In this document: positions 44,431 to 53,589 of the stretch, one piece after another | How the letters are laid out: every line of letters starts with the position of its first letter | How positions within the stretch are numbered: the first letter of the stretch is position 1 | Source: Myxococcales bacterium | GTDB lineage: Bacteria > Myxococcota_A > SURF-8 | Reading direction: 5' to 3' | Length of the DNA stretch: 64,000 bases | Assembly (NCBI GenBank): GCA_003598065.1 | Contig: QZKR01000180.1 | Span: forward strand, 62,001 to 126,000 | The notes under the pieces: generated by a model | The model's input: the letters and a program-made list of their open reading frames with translations, nothing else | What the model was told of the DNA's origin: nothing | Databases searched by the model: none | Made by a program: the position numbers and the translations under genes

Positions 44431-46206
44431 TTACGTCTCTCGCGGCAAGAGGAAAGTAAACGTGCTTCCGTGCCCGGGCTCGCTCTCGACGCCGACGCGC
44501 CCCCCATGAGTCTTGGCGATGTGCTTGACGATGGAGAGACCCAGACCCGTGCCGCCTTCCTTGCGGCTGCGGGCCTTATCGACCCGATAAAAGCGCTCGA
44601 AGATGCGCGGCAGGTCCGCCCTGGGAATGCCGTGGCCCTGATCGATGAAGCGAACGAAGGCCTGCGCGCCGTTTGCGCCGCAGACGATGCGGACCGTCTG
44701 CCCCTCGTCGCTGTATTTGATCGCGTTGTCGATGAGGTTGATGAACGCCTGCTCCAAGAGCGCCGCGTTGCCTACGGCGAGCGTACGTCCCGACAGTTCG
44801 GGGACGACCTGGATCCGCTTTTGCGCCGCCTTCTTCTCGCAAAGCAGAACGGCGTTTCTGACGACCTCCTCAAGCACGACTTTTTCCATCCGCACCGCCT
44901 GGCGCGGCTCGTCCTGTTCCAGGCGGGAGAGGGTGAGCAGATCCTCGATGATGGCGTTGAGCCGTTCGGCGTGGCGGCCGATGATGGCGAGAAATTCGCG
45001 CGCCTTCTGCGGATCGTCGATCGCGCCGTCCTTGAGCGTTTCCACGAAGCCGGCGATGGAGGTGATCGGCGTCTTCAATTCGTGCGAGACGTTGGCCACG
45101 AAGTCCTTGCGCACGCGCTCCAGCCTTTTTAAGCGGGTGATGTCGTTGAGCACGATCAAGGCGCCGATGTGCCGCCCCTGGGCGTCCTTGATCCGCCGGC
45201 CGTGCGCCTGGACGTCGCGCTCGTCGTCGTTGCGGGGGATGAGAAGGTCGCCTTCGATCGGTTCGCCGGAATGAAGCGCCTCGCGGATGAAACGGCCGAG
45301 GCTTTCGTGATTGGAAATCTCGGAGAAGTGCATGTCGCGAGCCTGGTCGGGATGGATGTTGAAAAATTCGCCGAAGGCGTGGTTGGCGAGCCTCAACCGG
45401 CCTTCCGCATCGACGGAAAACACGGCCTCCGTCATCCCCGACAGCAGCGCCTCCAGTTCGTTGCGCTGGCTGGTGACGGCGCGGATGCGCTCGTCGAGCT
45501 GCTCGGCCATCTGGTTCATCGTCTCGCCAAGGGCGATGAACTCGTCGATTTTTGAGCCCCGGATGCGGTAGCCGAGATCGCCTTTGGCGAAGGCTTCCGC
45601 GCCGCGCCGGATGCGTTGGATGGGGTTGTTGATCTGATTAGCGAGGATCAGGCTGATGAACGCCGCCGCCACCGCCACGATGAGGCCGGCGATGATGAGA
45701 CGGAGATAAGAGGAAGAAAGGTTTTCCGTGATCGCCATGATCGGCTTCGCCGCCCGCACGACGCCGATGACGCGGCCGTCTTTCAGCACGGGCGCCGCGG
45801 CGTACATCATCTCTTCGCCGATGGTCTCGGAAAAACGGCTCGAATAACCCGAGCGTCCCGCCAGCGCTTCCCGCACTTCCGGTCGATCGGCATGGTTGGC
45901 CATCGTTTCGGCGGGTCTTTGGGAATCGCCGATGACGACGCCGTCGGGTGCAATCACCGTCAGCCGCCGGGTGGAATTCTCGCCAAACGCTTTCAATAGA
46001 GCGTCGATCTCCTGGCGATCGGCGGGAGAAAACCGCTCGTCGATGGCCGCCGCGGCCAATCGTGCGCTGGTTTCCAGCGAGTCGCGCAGGTTGGCCAGGT
46101 AGAAATCACGGATGGAGTCGGAGGCGAACAGGCCCATCGCCGCGAGCGACAAGACCGTGATGATGAGGAACGAAGGATAAAGCTGCCATAACAGCTTGCG
46201 GGGCAT
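44431..46206 (-). CDS. phoR: PhoR-type sensor histidine kinase
   Basis: A 591-residue membrane kinase. TM1 (~8-28), an extracytoplasmic sensor of ~130 residues, TM2 (~165-190), HAMP, a PAS domain (~250-350), HisKA with phospho-acceptor His375 (SHELKTPITSIAGF), and HATPase (N-box NLIDNAIKYS, G-boxes DQGHGIPR and GGTGLGLSIV). This is the PhoR layout with a large periplasmic loop, as in Gram-positive and deltaproteobacterial PhoR/ResE kinases. It lies 18 bases after phoB. Phosphate as the signal is inferred from domain order and partner; no pst or phoU genes are in the window. Confidence 0.82.
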   Translation of the reverse strand: MPRKLLWQLYPSFLIITVLSLAAMGLFASDSIRDFYLANLRDSLETSARLAAAAIDERFSPADRQEIDALLKAFGENSTRRLTVIAPDGVVIGDSQRPAETMANHADRPEVREALAGRSGYSSRFSETIGEEMMYAAAPVLKDGRVIGVVRAAKPIMAITENLSSSYLRLIIAGLIVAVAAAFISLILANQINNPIQRIRRGAEAFAKGDLGYRIRGSKIDEFIALGETMNQMAEQLDERIRAVTSQRNELEALLSGMTEAVFSVDAEGRLRLANHAFGEFFNIHPDQARDMHFSEISNHESLGRFIREALHSGEPIEGDLLIPRNDDERDVQAHGRRIKDAQGRHIGALIVLNDITRLKRLERVRKDFVANVSHELKTPITSIAGFVETLKDGAIDDPQKAREFLAIIGRHAERLNAIIEDLLTLSRLEQDEPRQAVRMEKVVLEEVVRNAVLLCEKKAAQKRIQVVPELSGRTLAVGNAALLEQAFINLIDNAIKYSDEGQTVRIVCGANGAQAFVRFIDQGHGIPRADLPRIFERFYRVDKARSRKEGGTGLGLSIVKHIAKTHGGRVGVESEPGHGSTFTFLLPRET

Positions 46207-46224
46207 TTTGCGGTTCCTTCGCGG

Positions 46225-46908
46225 CTATTCCTTGAAGCGGTAGCCTACGCCGCGCACCGTTTCGATGTAGTCGCCGGCCTCGCCGAGCTTCTTGCGCAGG
46301 CCCGCGACCTGGACGTCCACCGAGCGATCGGTCACGGGGTAGTCCTTGCCTTTGACCGCGCCGATGATCTGGTTGCGGGTGAACACCCAGCCCGGATGGC
46401 CGGCGAGGAATTGGAGAATGGCGAACTCGGTGGCCGTCAGCTCAACCTGGACGTTCTCCACCAGCACCTCGAAACGGGCGGGGTTGATGACGAGGTTGTT
46501 ATGCTTGATGACGTTCGTGTCCGCCGTTTGCCGGCGCTCGTTGCGGCGCAGGATGGAGCGGATGCGGGCCACGAGCACGCGCGGCGAGAAGGGCTTGGTG
46601 ATGTAATCGTCCGCGCCGAGTTCCAGTCCGAGCACGATATCGGCGTCTTCGCCCTTGGCGGTCAGCATCACGATCGGGAGGTGAGCCGTTTTGGGGTAGG
46701 CGCGAAGCTGCTTGCAGACCTCGAAGCCGTCCACGCCGGGAAGCATCAGATCCAGGACGATGAGGTCCGGCAGATTGGATTTGGCGGCGGCGATGGCTTC
46801 TTCCCCCGAGGCGCAAACCGCGACGGAGTAGCCTTCCTTGGTTAGGTTGTAGCGGACAAGTTCGAGAATATCTTCTTCATCGTCAACCACCAGAATATTT
46901 TTCGGCAT
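46225..46908 (-). CDS. phoB: PhoB-type response regulator (OmpR/PhoB family)
   Basis: A 227-residue regulator: receiver domain with acidic pocket VVDDEED and phospho-acceptor Asp53 (LIVLDLMLPG), Lys in MLTAKG, then a winged-helix DNA-binding domain (VELTATEFAILQFLAGHPGWVFTRNQI ... DRSVDVQVAGLRKKLG ... TVRGVGYRF). Closest family pattern is PhoB. It is the first gene of a phoB-phoR-FAH run. No PHO box could be recognised upstream. Confidence 0.88.
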   Translation of the reverse strand: MPKNILVVDDEEDILELVRYNLTKEGYSVAVCASGEEAIAAAKSNLPDLIVLDLMLPGVDGFEVCKQLRAYPKTAHLPIVMLTAKGEDADIVLGLELGADDYITKPFSPRVLVARIRSILRRNERRQTADTNVIKHNNLVINPARFEVLVENVQVELTATEFAILQFLAGHPGWVFTRNQIIGAVKGKDYPVTDRSVDVQVAGLRKKLGEAGDYIETVRGVGYRFKE

Positions 46909-46957
46909 CCTGGGCTCCTTTAAACAGTTTCCGACAAAACAACCCTACCGGCGCACC

Positions 46958-46985
46958 ATTAATCTCCAGTTAGCCGGGGATTAAT
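46958..46985. other. Inverted repeat upstream of phoB
   Basis: ATTAATCTCC and GGGGATTAAT pair at 9 of 10 positions around an 8-base loop, 50-77 bases before the phoB start. It could be an operator for a dimeric regulator in the 292-base divergent gap (46909-47200), which otherwise shows only an extended -10-like TGTTAAGAT at 47041-47049 facing the next gene. Confidence 0.3.
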
Positions 46986-47200
46986 TTTCAATGTGAACGC
47001 GCCTAGTTTACCCGCGATTGAAGCTTACGGCGACGAAAAATGTTAAGATCCCGCCAGGATTGTATCCGATCATATTTTTTGTCCCAGGCTTGCCATAGCA
47101 TGGATGGCCTGAGTGTGCGCCGTTATTGAACGAGCGCCAGACGGCGGAACCGGCTGCGGAAAGCCGGCCTGCCCGGAGGTGAATTTTAACGGGGGATGAC

Positions 47201-48544
47201 ATGGGGCGGATAATATGGGCGGGTTTGCTGGTAACGGCTCTTTCGGCGTGGGCGATGGCGGCGGCCTGCAACCAGGAAACAACGGCGGAACCGAAGGCGG
47301 GCGGCGATTGCGACCGGACGGACCCCGATAACGAAGGCCGCACGGGAGACGGCGGCCGGCTTTCCGGCGGCGACGGGCTTTCCGATGGAGATGGAGATGT
47401 GTCCGGCGGCGGCGATCCCGACTCGCCGGCGGATGCCGACCTCGACATCCAAGAGCCAGCCCATAACCTGCCGATCCACCAGATCCGGCTTCCCCCCGGT
47501 TTCACCATCGACGTCTACGTCGCCAACCTGCCCAATGCGCGGCAGATGGTTCTGAGTCCTGGCGGAACCCTTTTCGTCGGCACGCGTTCGGCGGGGAAAG
47601 TATACGCGCTGAGAGACGAGGACCGCGACCACAAAGCCGACCGGATCTACACCCTTGCCCAAGGGCTGAACTCGCCCAACGGCGTCGCTTTCAAAGACGG
47701 CGCGCTTTACGTCGCCGAAATCAGCCGCATCCTACGCTTCGACGCCATCGAGGCGCAACTCGCCGCGCCGCCCGGGCCGGTCGTGGTGTCGAGCGATTAT
47801 CCCAACGACGCCTCCCACGGCTGGAAGTACATCCGCTTTTCGCCCGATGGCTGGCTTTACGCGCCGGTGGGCGCGCCGTGCAACATCTGCGAGTCGGCCG
47901 ACCCGATCTACGCCAGTCTGACCCGCATCAAGCCCGACGGCGCGGGCCGCGAAATTTTCGCGCATGGCATCCGCAACACCGTCGGCTTCGATTGGCACCC
48001 GACAACCGGCGAACTTTGGTTCACCGACAACGGCCGCGACCTGCTCGGCGACGATCTTCCGCCGGATGAACTGAACCACGCTCCCTGCGCGGGGCTGCAC
48101 TTCGGTTATCCTTATTGCCACGGGCAGGGCGTCTCCGATCCGGAGTTCGGCGAAAAGCGCCCCTGCGCCGATTTCACGCCGGCGGCGCAGAACCTGGGCC
48201 CGCATGTGGCTGCCCTGGGCATGAAATTTTACACCGGGGCCATGTTCCCGGAGGAATACAAGAATCAGATCTTCATCGCCGAGCACGGTTCCTGGAATCG
48301 CAGCACGCGGATCGGCTATCGGGTAAGCCTTGTCCGGCTGCAAAACAATCGTGCAGTCGCCTATGAAACATTCGCCGAAGGCTGGTTGCAGGAGGGCGGC
48401 CCTTGGGGCCGACCGGTGGACGTGCTGGTCATGCCGGACGGCGCGCTTCTGGTGTCCGACGATCATGCCGGCGCGATCTATCGGATTGCCTATGCGCCGA
48501 TCGAACGCTCGAAGCGGGGCATTGGACCCGGCAAAAGAAAGTAA
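47201..48544 (+). CDS. Sorbosone-dehydrogenase-like (PQQ/GSDH beta-propeller) lipoprotein
   Basis: 447 residues. Lipobox AAAC (Cys23), ~65-residue DGD/Gly linker, then a beta-propeller of the glucose/sorbosone dehydrogenase family: LPPGFTIDVYVANLPNARQM, TLFVGTRSAGKVYAL, GLNSPNGVAFKDGALYVAE, HGIRNTVGFDWHP, LWFTDNGRDLLGDD and AEHGSWNRSTRIGYRV. These are diagnostic of the group that in some members binds PQQ and oxidises sugars or alcohols; others are non-enzymatic. No PQQ biosynthesis gene is in the window. Two extra Cys pairs (CNICE, CAGLHFGYPYC) suggest disulfides. Confidence 0.8.
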   Translation: MGRIIWAGLLVTALSAWAMAAACNQETTAEPKAGGDCDRTDPDNEGRTGDGGRLSGGDGLSDGDGDVSGGGDPDSPADADLDIQEPAHNLPIHQIRLPPGFTIDVYVANLPNARQMVLSPGGTLFVGTRSAGKVYALRDEDRDHKADRIYTLAQGLNSPNGVAFKDGALYVAEISRILRFDAIEAQLAAPPGPVVVSSDYPNDASHGWKYIRFSPDGWLYAPVGAPCNICESADPIYASLTRIKPDGAGREIFAHGIRNTVGFDWHPTTGELWFTDNGRDLLGDDLPPDELNHAPCAGLHFGYPYCHGQGVSDPEFGEKRPCADFTPAAQNLGPHVAALGMKFYTGAMFPEEYKNQIFIAEHGSWNRSTRIGYRVSLVRLQNNRAVAYETFAEGWLQEGGPWGRPVDVLVMPDGALLVSDDHAGAIYRIAYAPIERSKRGIGPGKRK

Positions 48545-48570
48545 CCGCCAGCAATTTTGCCTAGAAACGG

Positions 48571-48599
48571 CTTCCATTCATTTCGCCATCGGCTATAAT
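48571..48599 (+). promoter_or_regulatory. Promoter candidate for the hydrolase lipoprotein
   Basis: A perfect -10 TATAAT (48594-48599), 17-base spacer and a poor -35 CTTCCA (48571-48576). A start near 48606 gives a ~45-base leader to the ATG at 48652, which is preceded by AGGAGGGG. Confidence 0.45.
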
Positions 48600-48651
48600 C
48601 GGCGCATTGCGTCAGAACGATAATGTAAAAAAAGCGGGACAGGAGGGGTCC

Positions 48652-50562
48652 ATGACGACCGGCGAAGGATGGAAGCGTTTCCTGGGCGTGGGGTTGATCA
48701 TTTGCGTCGCCTGGATCGCCTCGTGTTCCGATTCCGGCGGCGAGACATCGACCGATGGCGACGCGGAGGGCGATGACGAGCAGGGCGAGTCGTCCGACGG
48801 CGACGAATCGTCGTTCGTCTACCCGGCCTGCGCGCCTCTCTCCGAGCAATACCAGTTTCCGACGCCGGCCTGGGAGATGGAAGGCGACACCCCGACCGGC
48901 GTCGCCTTGAAGCCGCCCCAAAACGACAAGGCCGTGGAACTGCTCGCCAGCCTTCATGACGAATGGATCGCCGAGTTCGAAGCCCTTGACGGTTTTCCCC
49001 TTGTCGCCATGTGGATCATCGCCCTGTCGGGTGAGGGGGAGTCCGTGGATATGGAGAAGATCAAACTCTACCGCTGGGGCGAGAGCGTGCTTGAACAAGC
49101 GGAAGATGTTTCCCTGACGGCAGGGCTCGGCGAGGATCCGTCGGTTCTCGTGGTCGGCGCCGAAAGGCCGCTGGTCCCGCTGGACAAAGGATGGAAATAC
49201 GTTCTGGCGATGTACGAAGGAGCGGTGACGGGAGCCGATCCCCTACCCGCCTGCAACGGCGAAACGGCCCATGCGGCTTATATTGAAGCAGCCGATGCCT
49301 TGGTTGCGGCCGAAGCGGGCGAAGGACTCGTTCTTGCCCTGCCGATGACGCCCTCGCGCCAGTCGCTCGTGCAAAAAGCGTTATACAGTACGTTGATCGA
49401 AGAGCCGACGCTGGAGATCGGTTCGTTCGAGGATCATTCCGGCGACTACGCTTCGCTGGGGGAGTACACTCCCGATGAAGACACGCTCGCCAGCCTGGAT
49501 GAGCACTATTTCCGGGGTCATTTCCGCACGCCCGCCTACCAGGACACGGAGGGAAAATTTGTCGTGTCGTCGGCGACGCTCGTCCCCGCCGCGCAGGGCA
49601 AAACCGAACCCGGCTTCCTATTGATCTATCCCAAGACCGGCGAGGCTCCTTACCCGCTCGTCTTTTTCCAGCACGGCGGCAGCATGTCCAAGCTCGACAT
49701 GTTCAAAATCGCCAAGCCGTATCTCGATCAGGGTTTCGCCATGCTCGGCATCGATCTGCCTTATCACGGCCGCCGCTCGGAATCGGGGGAAGAAGGCGGC
49801 AACCCGATGGACATGGCCGATTTCGATTCGCCCTTGAAGAGCCGCGACAATTTCCGCCAGGCGTCGGCCGATCATCTCGCGGCGCTGACCGGCATCGAGG
49901 TCATCAACGCGGCATTGGAAAACGCCATCGGCGCGGCCTACCGGCTCGATCCGGAGCGGCTGTTTTTCACCGGCCATTCGATGGGCTCGCTGTCCGGCAC
50001 GATCACGACCGGCGTGGCCGATCTGCTCTCCGGCTCCAGCCTCATCGCCGGCGGCGCGCCTTATAAGCTTCTGCTTTCCGACGGCCTGTTCGCCTTTTCG
50101 ATCCCGGAACTCCTGAATGGCCGGCCGGCCGAGGAGACGAAACTGCTGATGGCGATGCTCCAGGCGCTTCTGGACGGCGGCGATCCGGCGAATCACGAGT
50201 TGGGCATGGAAGATCCGACGGTGCGGCCGAAGGACGTCATCATCTGGGAGGGAATCGACGACATCGTGGCGATCAACCCAGCCACCGACATGCAGGCGTT
50301 GCTGTTCGGCGTGGCGTTGGCCGAGCCGGCCAATCACGAGGTGGAGGGCATGGCCTCGGTCGCGCTGCCCGTCACGGACAACTTCAACTGGCAGGAGGGC
50401 GGCGATTTCGGCGCGGCGACGCGCGTCCTGCGGCACGTTGTCTTCGACGTGACTCCGCCGAATGTCCATCCCACTATCCTGCTCGATCCGCTGGTGCATG
50501 TGGCCGCCGCGCCATGCTTCGCCGCCCGCGCTCAGGGCGGAAGCTGCACGCTGACGGAATAG
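48652..50562 (+). CDS. Alpha/beta-hydrolase (lipase/esterase-like) lipoprotein
   Basis: 636 residues. Lipobox IASC (Cys25), short DGD linker (TDGDAEGDDEQGESSDGDES). The N-terminal ~250 residues form a beta-rich domain of unknown fold, somewhat reminiscent of the N-domain of bacterial 'virulence factor' lipases (weak). The C-terminal part is an alpha/beta hydrolase: PLVFFQHGGSMSKLDMFK (oxyanion region), GIDLPYHGRRSE, and nucleophile elbow GHSMG (Ser443). A likely catalytic His is HVVFDV or VHPTI near the end. Expected on the outer membrane; lipid or ester substrate unknown. ATG 48652 chosen by its strong ribosome site. Confidence 0.75.
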   Translation: MTTGEGWKRFLGVGLIICVAWIASCSDSGGETSTDGDAEGDDEQGESSDGDESSFVYPACAPLSEQYQFPTPAWEMEGDTPTGVALKPPQNDKAVELLASLHDEWIAEFEALDGFPLVAMWIIALSGEGESVDMEKIKLYRWGESVLEQAEDVSLTAGLGEDPSVLVVGAERPLVPLDKGWKYVLAMYEGAVTGADPLPACNGETAHAAYIEAADALVAAEAGEGLVLALPMTPSRQSLVQKALYSTLIEEPTLEIGSFEDHSGDYASLGEYTPDEDTLASLDEHYFRGHFRTPAYQDTEGKFVVSSATLVPAAQGKTEPGFLLIYPKTGEAPYPLVFFQHGGSMSKLDMFKIAKPYLDQGFAMLGIDLPYHGRRSESGEEGGNPMDMADFDSPLKSRDNFRQASADHLAALTGIEVINAALENAIGAAYRLDPERLFFTGHSMGSLSGTITTGVADLLSGSSLIAGGAPYKLLLSDGLFAFSIPELLNGRPAEETKLLMAMLQALLDGGDPANHELGMEDPTVRPKDVIIWEGIDDIVAINPATDMQALLFGVALAEPANHEVEGMASVALPVTDNFNWQEGGDFGAATRVLRHVVFDVTPPNVHPTILLDPLVHVAAAPCFAARAQGGSCTLTE

Positions 50563-50604
50563 GCGCGCAAGGGCGCGGCGAACGGGCCGGAGGACTGGAC
50601 AGCA

Positions 50605-53589
50605 ATGGATTCACGCCTGAAGCAAGCTGAAGACCTGTTCGCCGCCGGTCAGATCGACGAAGCCAAGACGCGGCTTGTCGAACTGCTTTCCGAGCGGCCC
50701 GACGACGCGGAAGTGCTCAACGATCTGGGCGTCGTCGCCTGGCGGCAGGGCAACGCCAACGAGGCATGGGAATTTCTGTCGAAGGCCCTGGCGCGCGATC
50801 CCGCCCACCGCGACGCCGTGCTCAATCTTGTAGACGTGGCCAAGGCGCAGCGCCGGATGCCCGAGGCGCTAAGCGCCGTCGAGGCTTATCTGGAACGATG
50901 CCCCGAAGACGCCGAGATCGCGGAAACGGTCGAAGCGTTGCGACGGGAAGCCGTCCCCAAGGCGAAGCTGGCTTTCGTCGCCGCGCCGGGGTACGAAAGT
51001 TTCCTGCCCGCCATCGTCGCCCATCTCGCGAAGCGATACGAGGTTCGCACCTGCTACACGATGCAAAAACTCGAAATCGCCGAAGCGGCGAAGTGGGCCG
51101 ACCTCGTCTGGCTGGAGTGGGCCAACGAACTGGCCGTCGGCGTCACCAATGAACCCGGCCTGCTCGACCGCCCCCACGTCGTCTGCCGGCTGCACAGCTA
51201 CGAGGCGTTCGCGCCGTTCGTGGGCCAGATCGCCTGGCGGCGGATCGACGACCTGATCTTCGTCGCCCCGCACATCCGCGACATCGCCCTCGCCGCGCAT
51301 CCCGCGATCGGATCGGCGGGAACGGCGATCCACGTCATCCCCAACGGCGTGGATTTGGAAAAATTTCCCTTCGTCGAGCGGCCGCGCGGCAAACGCCTCG
51401 CTTTTCTCGGCAGCATCAATTACAAAAAGGGCCCGATGCTGCTCCTGCATGCTTTCAAGGCGCTTGCCGACGCCGACGGCGATTACACGCTGCACGTCGC
51501 CGGTTCGTTCCAGGACGGGCGCTACTCGCTCTATTTCGAGCAGATGATCGCCGCGCTGGGCTTGAAGGGGCGCGTTTATTTCGACGGCCAGATCGGCGAT
51601 GTTCCCGCGTGGCTCGCGGACAAGCATGCGATCGTCTGCACGAGCGTCCTCGAAGGCCATCCGGTGGGGCTTCTGGAGGCCATGGCCTGCGGGCTCAAAC
51701 CGCTGATCCACAACTTCGTCGGCGCGCGCGGGCTCTACCCGGCCGAATTCGTCTGGAATTCGATTCCGGAATTCGTGCGCATGGCGACGCGGGGCGACTA
51801 TGCGCCGAAGCGTTATCGCGAATACGTCGAGCGCTACGGGTCGCTCGATCGCCAGCTTGTCCGCATCGAACAGGTGATCGAACGCGCCATTCTGCCGTCT
51901 CCCGACGCCGTCTGGACGGAAGCGCAGAAAGTCCGGCCGGACGAGGCCGAACCGCCGCCCGAGCGGCCGGCGCCCAAACGGACGGAAGCGGAGTCTCCTT
52001 CTCGCGCCGCGCCGGAGACGAGGCCGGCCCCTGCGCCGCTCGGCCAGCACTGGGCGTTCCCCCCCGAGGCGTTCGACCCCGATCCGGCCGTGCGTTTGCG
52101 GGCCCTGGCCGATGCGACGAATAAGCAGATCAACGCCGGACGGTTCGACCTCGTGGAGGCCTCGCTCGATCGCGTTCTGCGCCTCTCCGGTTATGCCATC
52201 GACAATGTTCTCCAGCAGCGCGTCAAGCTCTGTCAGACGAAGAACGACATCCCCGGCATTCAGGCGCTGTTCAAGCGCGCCGCCTTCGCCGCCGCCCTGC
52301 GCGGCGCCGACGACGCGTTTTTCAATTACCTCTATGCCATGATCTACGCCGAGCAGTTGTTCGCCAGAACGCCGGCCTACCGCTTTGCCGTCGTCGATGA
52401 GGATGTCAACGTCTTCGTGCGGCTCGCCGCGCGGCAGCATCCGCTTGCCGAATTCGTGCGCACGCGTCGCGTCGCTCCTTGGAAAGACGGCGCGGGTCGG
52501 CCGTTCCGCGTCGGCTTCCTGATGGAAGGTCTGAGTCTGCGGCAGGCGGCCTCGCGGCTGTTTTTCCCGCTGGTGGAGCATGATCCCGGTCCGGAGACGG
52601 CCCGCTTTGTCTATTCGAGGTTTTCGCTCGCCGAGGAAATCGCCAAACGCGAGGACTACGCCGCGACGGCGCAACGCTTCGCGGCCGCCGGCGCGACGGT
52701 TCGCTGTCCGGATCAGCCGCTTTCGCCCGCGCGGCAGCTCGATTTCCTCGTCCGCGCGATCGTCGCCGACGGCATTGATGCGCTGGTGCTCCAGACCGCC
52801 TATTTCGTCCCGCAGTTCAATTTTCTGGCCGCCCTGCGGCCGGCGAGGCTGCAAACGGCGATCGACATGCAGCAGCCGGAGTACGCGGCCGACATCGACG
52901 CCGTTTTCACGCTCGGCAAATCGGTGTTCGACATTCCGTCGCGCACCGCGCCCCCGATCATTTCCCTGACGCGCAACGCCGACGTCGCGTCGGTCCGCCG
53001 CGCCGATTGGGGTATTCCCGAGGACGCGACGCTGATCGTCACCGCCAACCGCGCCGCCAAATACGTCTTCCCCGCTTTCTGGCGCGAGGTGGAACAGGCG
53101 TTGGAACGCCACCCCGAGGCGTGGTACATGCCGCTTGGACTGAAAGAGGTTGGCGATTTATTGCCGGCCGGTTCGCCGGCGCGCGCCCGCGTCGTCGCGC
53201 CCGGCTATCATGCCGACGTGATGCCGTTCTTCAAGGCGGCGGACCTCTACCTCAACACCTTCCCTTTGGGCGCGGGCTCGGCCGTGCTCGAAGCGATGGC
53301 GGCGGGCTTGCCCGTCGTCACCTTCGCCTCGGCGTACGAAACGCCGTTTTCGACCCAGACGGTCATGATCGGCGGCGATTTCGTCGCCATTCCCGACCTC
53401 GTCGTTCCTCACGACGACTTCGACCGGTGGCATCGCGTCCTCGACGAACTCCTGTCCGACGCGGCGTTCCGCGCCCGGATGAAGGAAGCGGTGCTTCGGC
53501 GCGCGGAGGAATTCCTGCCGGAACGCGTCGCGCCGCGCTTTTATGACGTGCTCAAGGAAGAGTATCGGAAAACGCAGAGCGGCCTATAG
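50605..53589 (+). CDS. TPR protein fused to two GT-B glycosyltransferase modules
   Basis: 994 residues in three parts. Residues 1-115: about three TPRs (AEDLFAAGQIDEAKTRLVELL, LGVVAWRQGNANEAWEFLSKAL). Residues ~117-440: a GT4-like GT-B enzyme with VIPNGVDLEKFPF, AFLGSINYKKGPMLLL and TSVLEGHPVGLLEAMACGLKP (donor-binding EGxxxxxxE type). A Pro/Ala-rich linker (~440-490) leads to a second half that again has GT-B features: HADVMPFFKAADLYLNTFPLGAGSAVLEAMAAGLPVVTF, akin to GT41/SPINDLY-type or GT1 enzymes. It may build a two-sugar unit on a surface glycan or glycoprotein. Cytoplasmic; no signal peptide. GGAGG precedes the ATG. Confidence 0.82.
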   Translation: MDSRLKQAEDLFAAGQIDEAKTRLVELLSERPDDAEVLNDLGVVAWRQGNANEAWEFLSKALARDPAHRDAVLNLVDVAKAQRRMPEALSAVEAYLERCPEDAEIAETVEALRREAVPKAKLAFVAAPGYESFLPAIVAHLAKRYEVRTCYTMQKLEIAEAAKWADLVWLEWANELAVGVTNEPGLLDRPHVVCRLHSYEAFAPFVGQIAWRRIDDLIFVAPHIRDIALAAHPAIGSAGTAIHVIPNGVDLEKFPFVERPRGKRLAFLGSINYKKGPMLLLHAFKALADADGDYTLHVAGSFQDGRYSLYFEQMIAALGLKGRVYFDGQIGDVPAWLADKHAIVCTSVLEGHPVGLLEAMACGLKPLIHNFVGARGLYPAEFVWNSIPEFVRMATRGDYAPKRYREYVERYGSLDRQLVRIEQVIERAILPSPDAVWTEAQKVRPDEAEPPPERPAPKRTEAESPSRAAPETRPAPAPLGQHWAFPPEAFDPDPAVRLRALADATNKQINAGRFDLVEASLDRVLRLSGYAIDNVLQQRVKLCQTKNDIPGIQALFKRAAFAAALRGADDAFFNYLYAMIYAEQLFARTPAYRFAVVDEDVNVFVRLAARQHPLAEFVRTRRVAPWKDGAGRPFRVGFLMEGLSLRQAASRLFFPLVEHDPGPETARFVYSRFSLAEEIAKREDYAATAQRFAAAGATVRCPDQPLSPARQLDFLVRAIVADGIDALVLQTAYFVPQFNFLAALRPARLQTAIDMQQPEYAADIDAVFTLGKSVFDIPSRTAPPIISLTRNADVASVRRADWGIPEDATLIVTANRAAKYVFPAFWREVEQALERHPEAWYMPLGLKEVGDLLPAGSPARARVVAPGYHADVMPFFKAADLYLNTFPLGAGSAVLEAMAAGLPVVTFASAYETPFSTQTVMIGGDFVAIPDLVVPHDDFDRWHRVLDELLSDAAFRARMKEAVLRRAEEFLPERVAPRFYDVLKEEYRKTQSGL

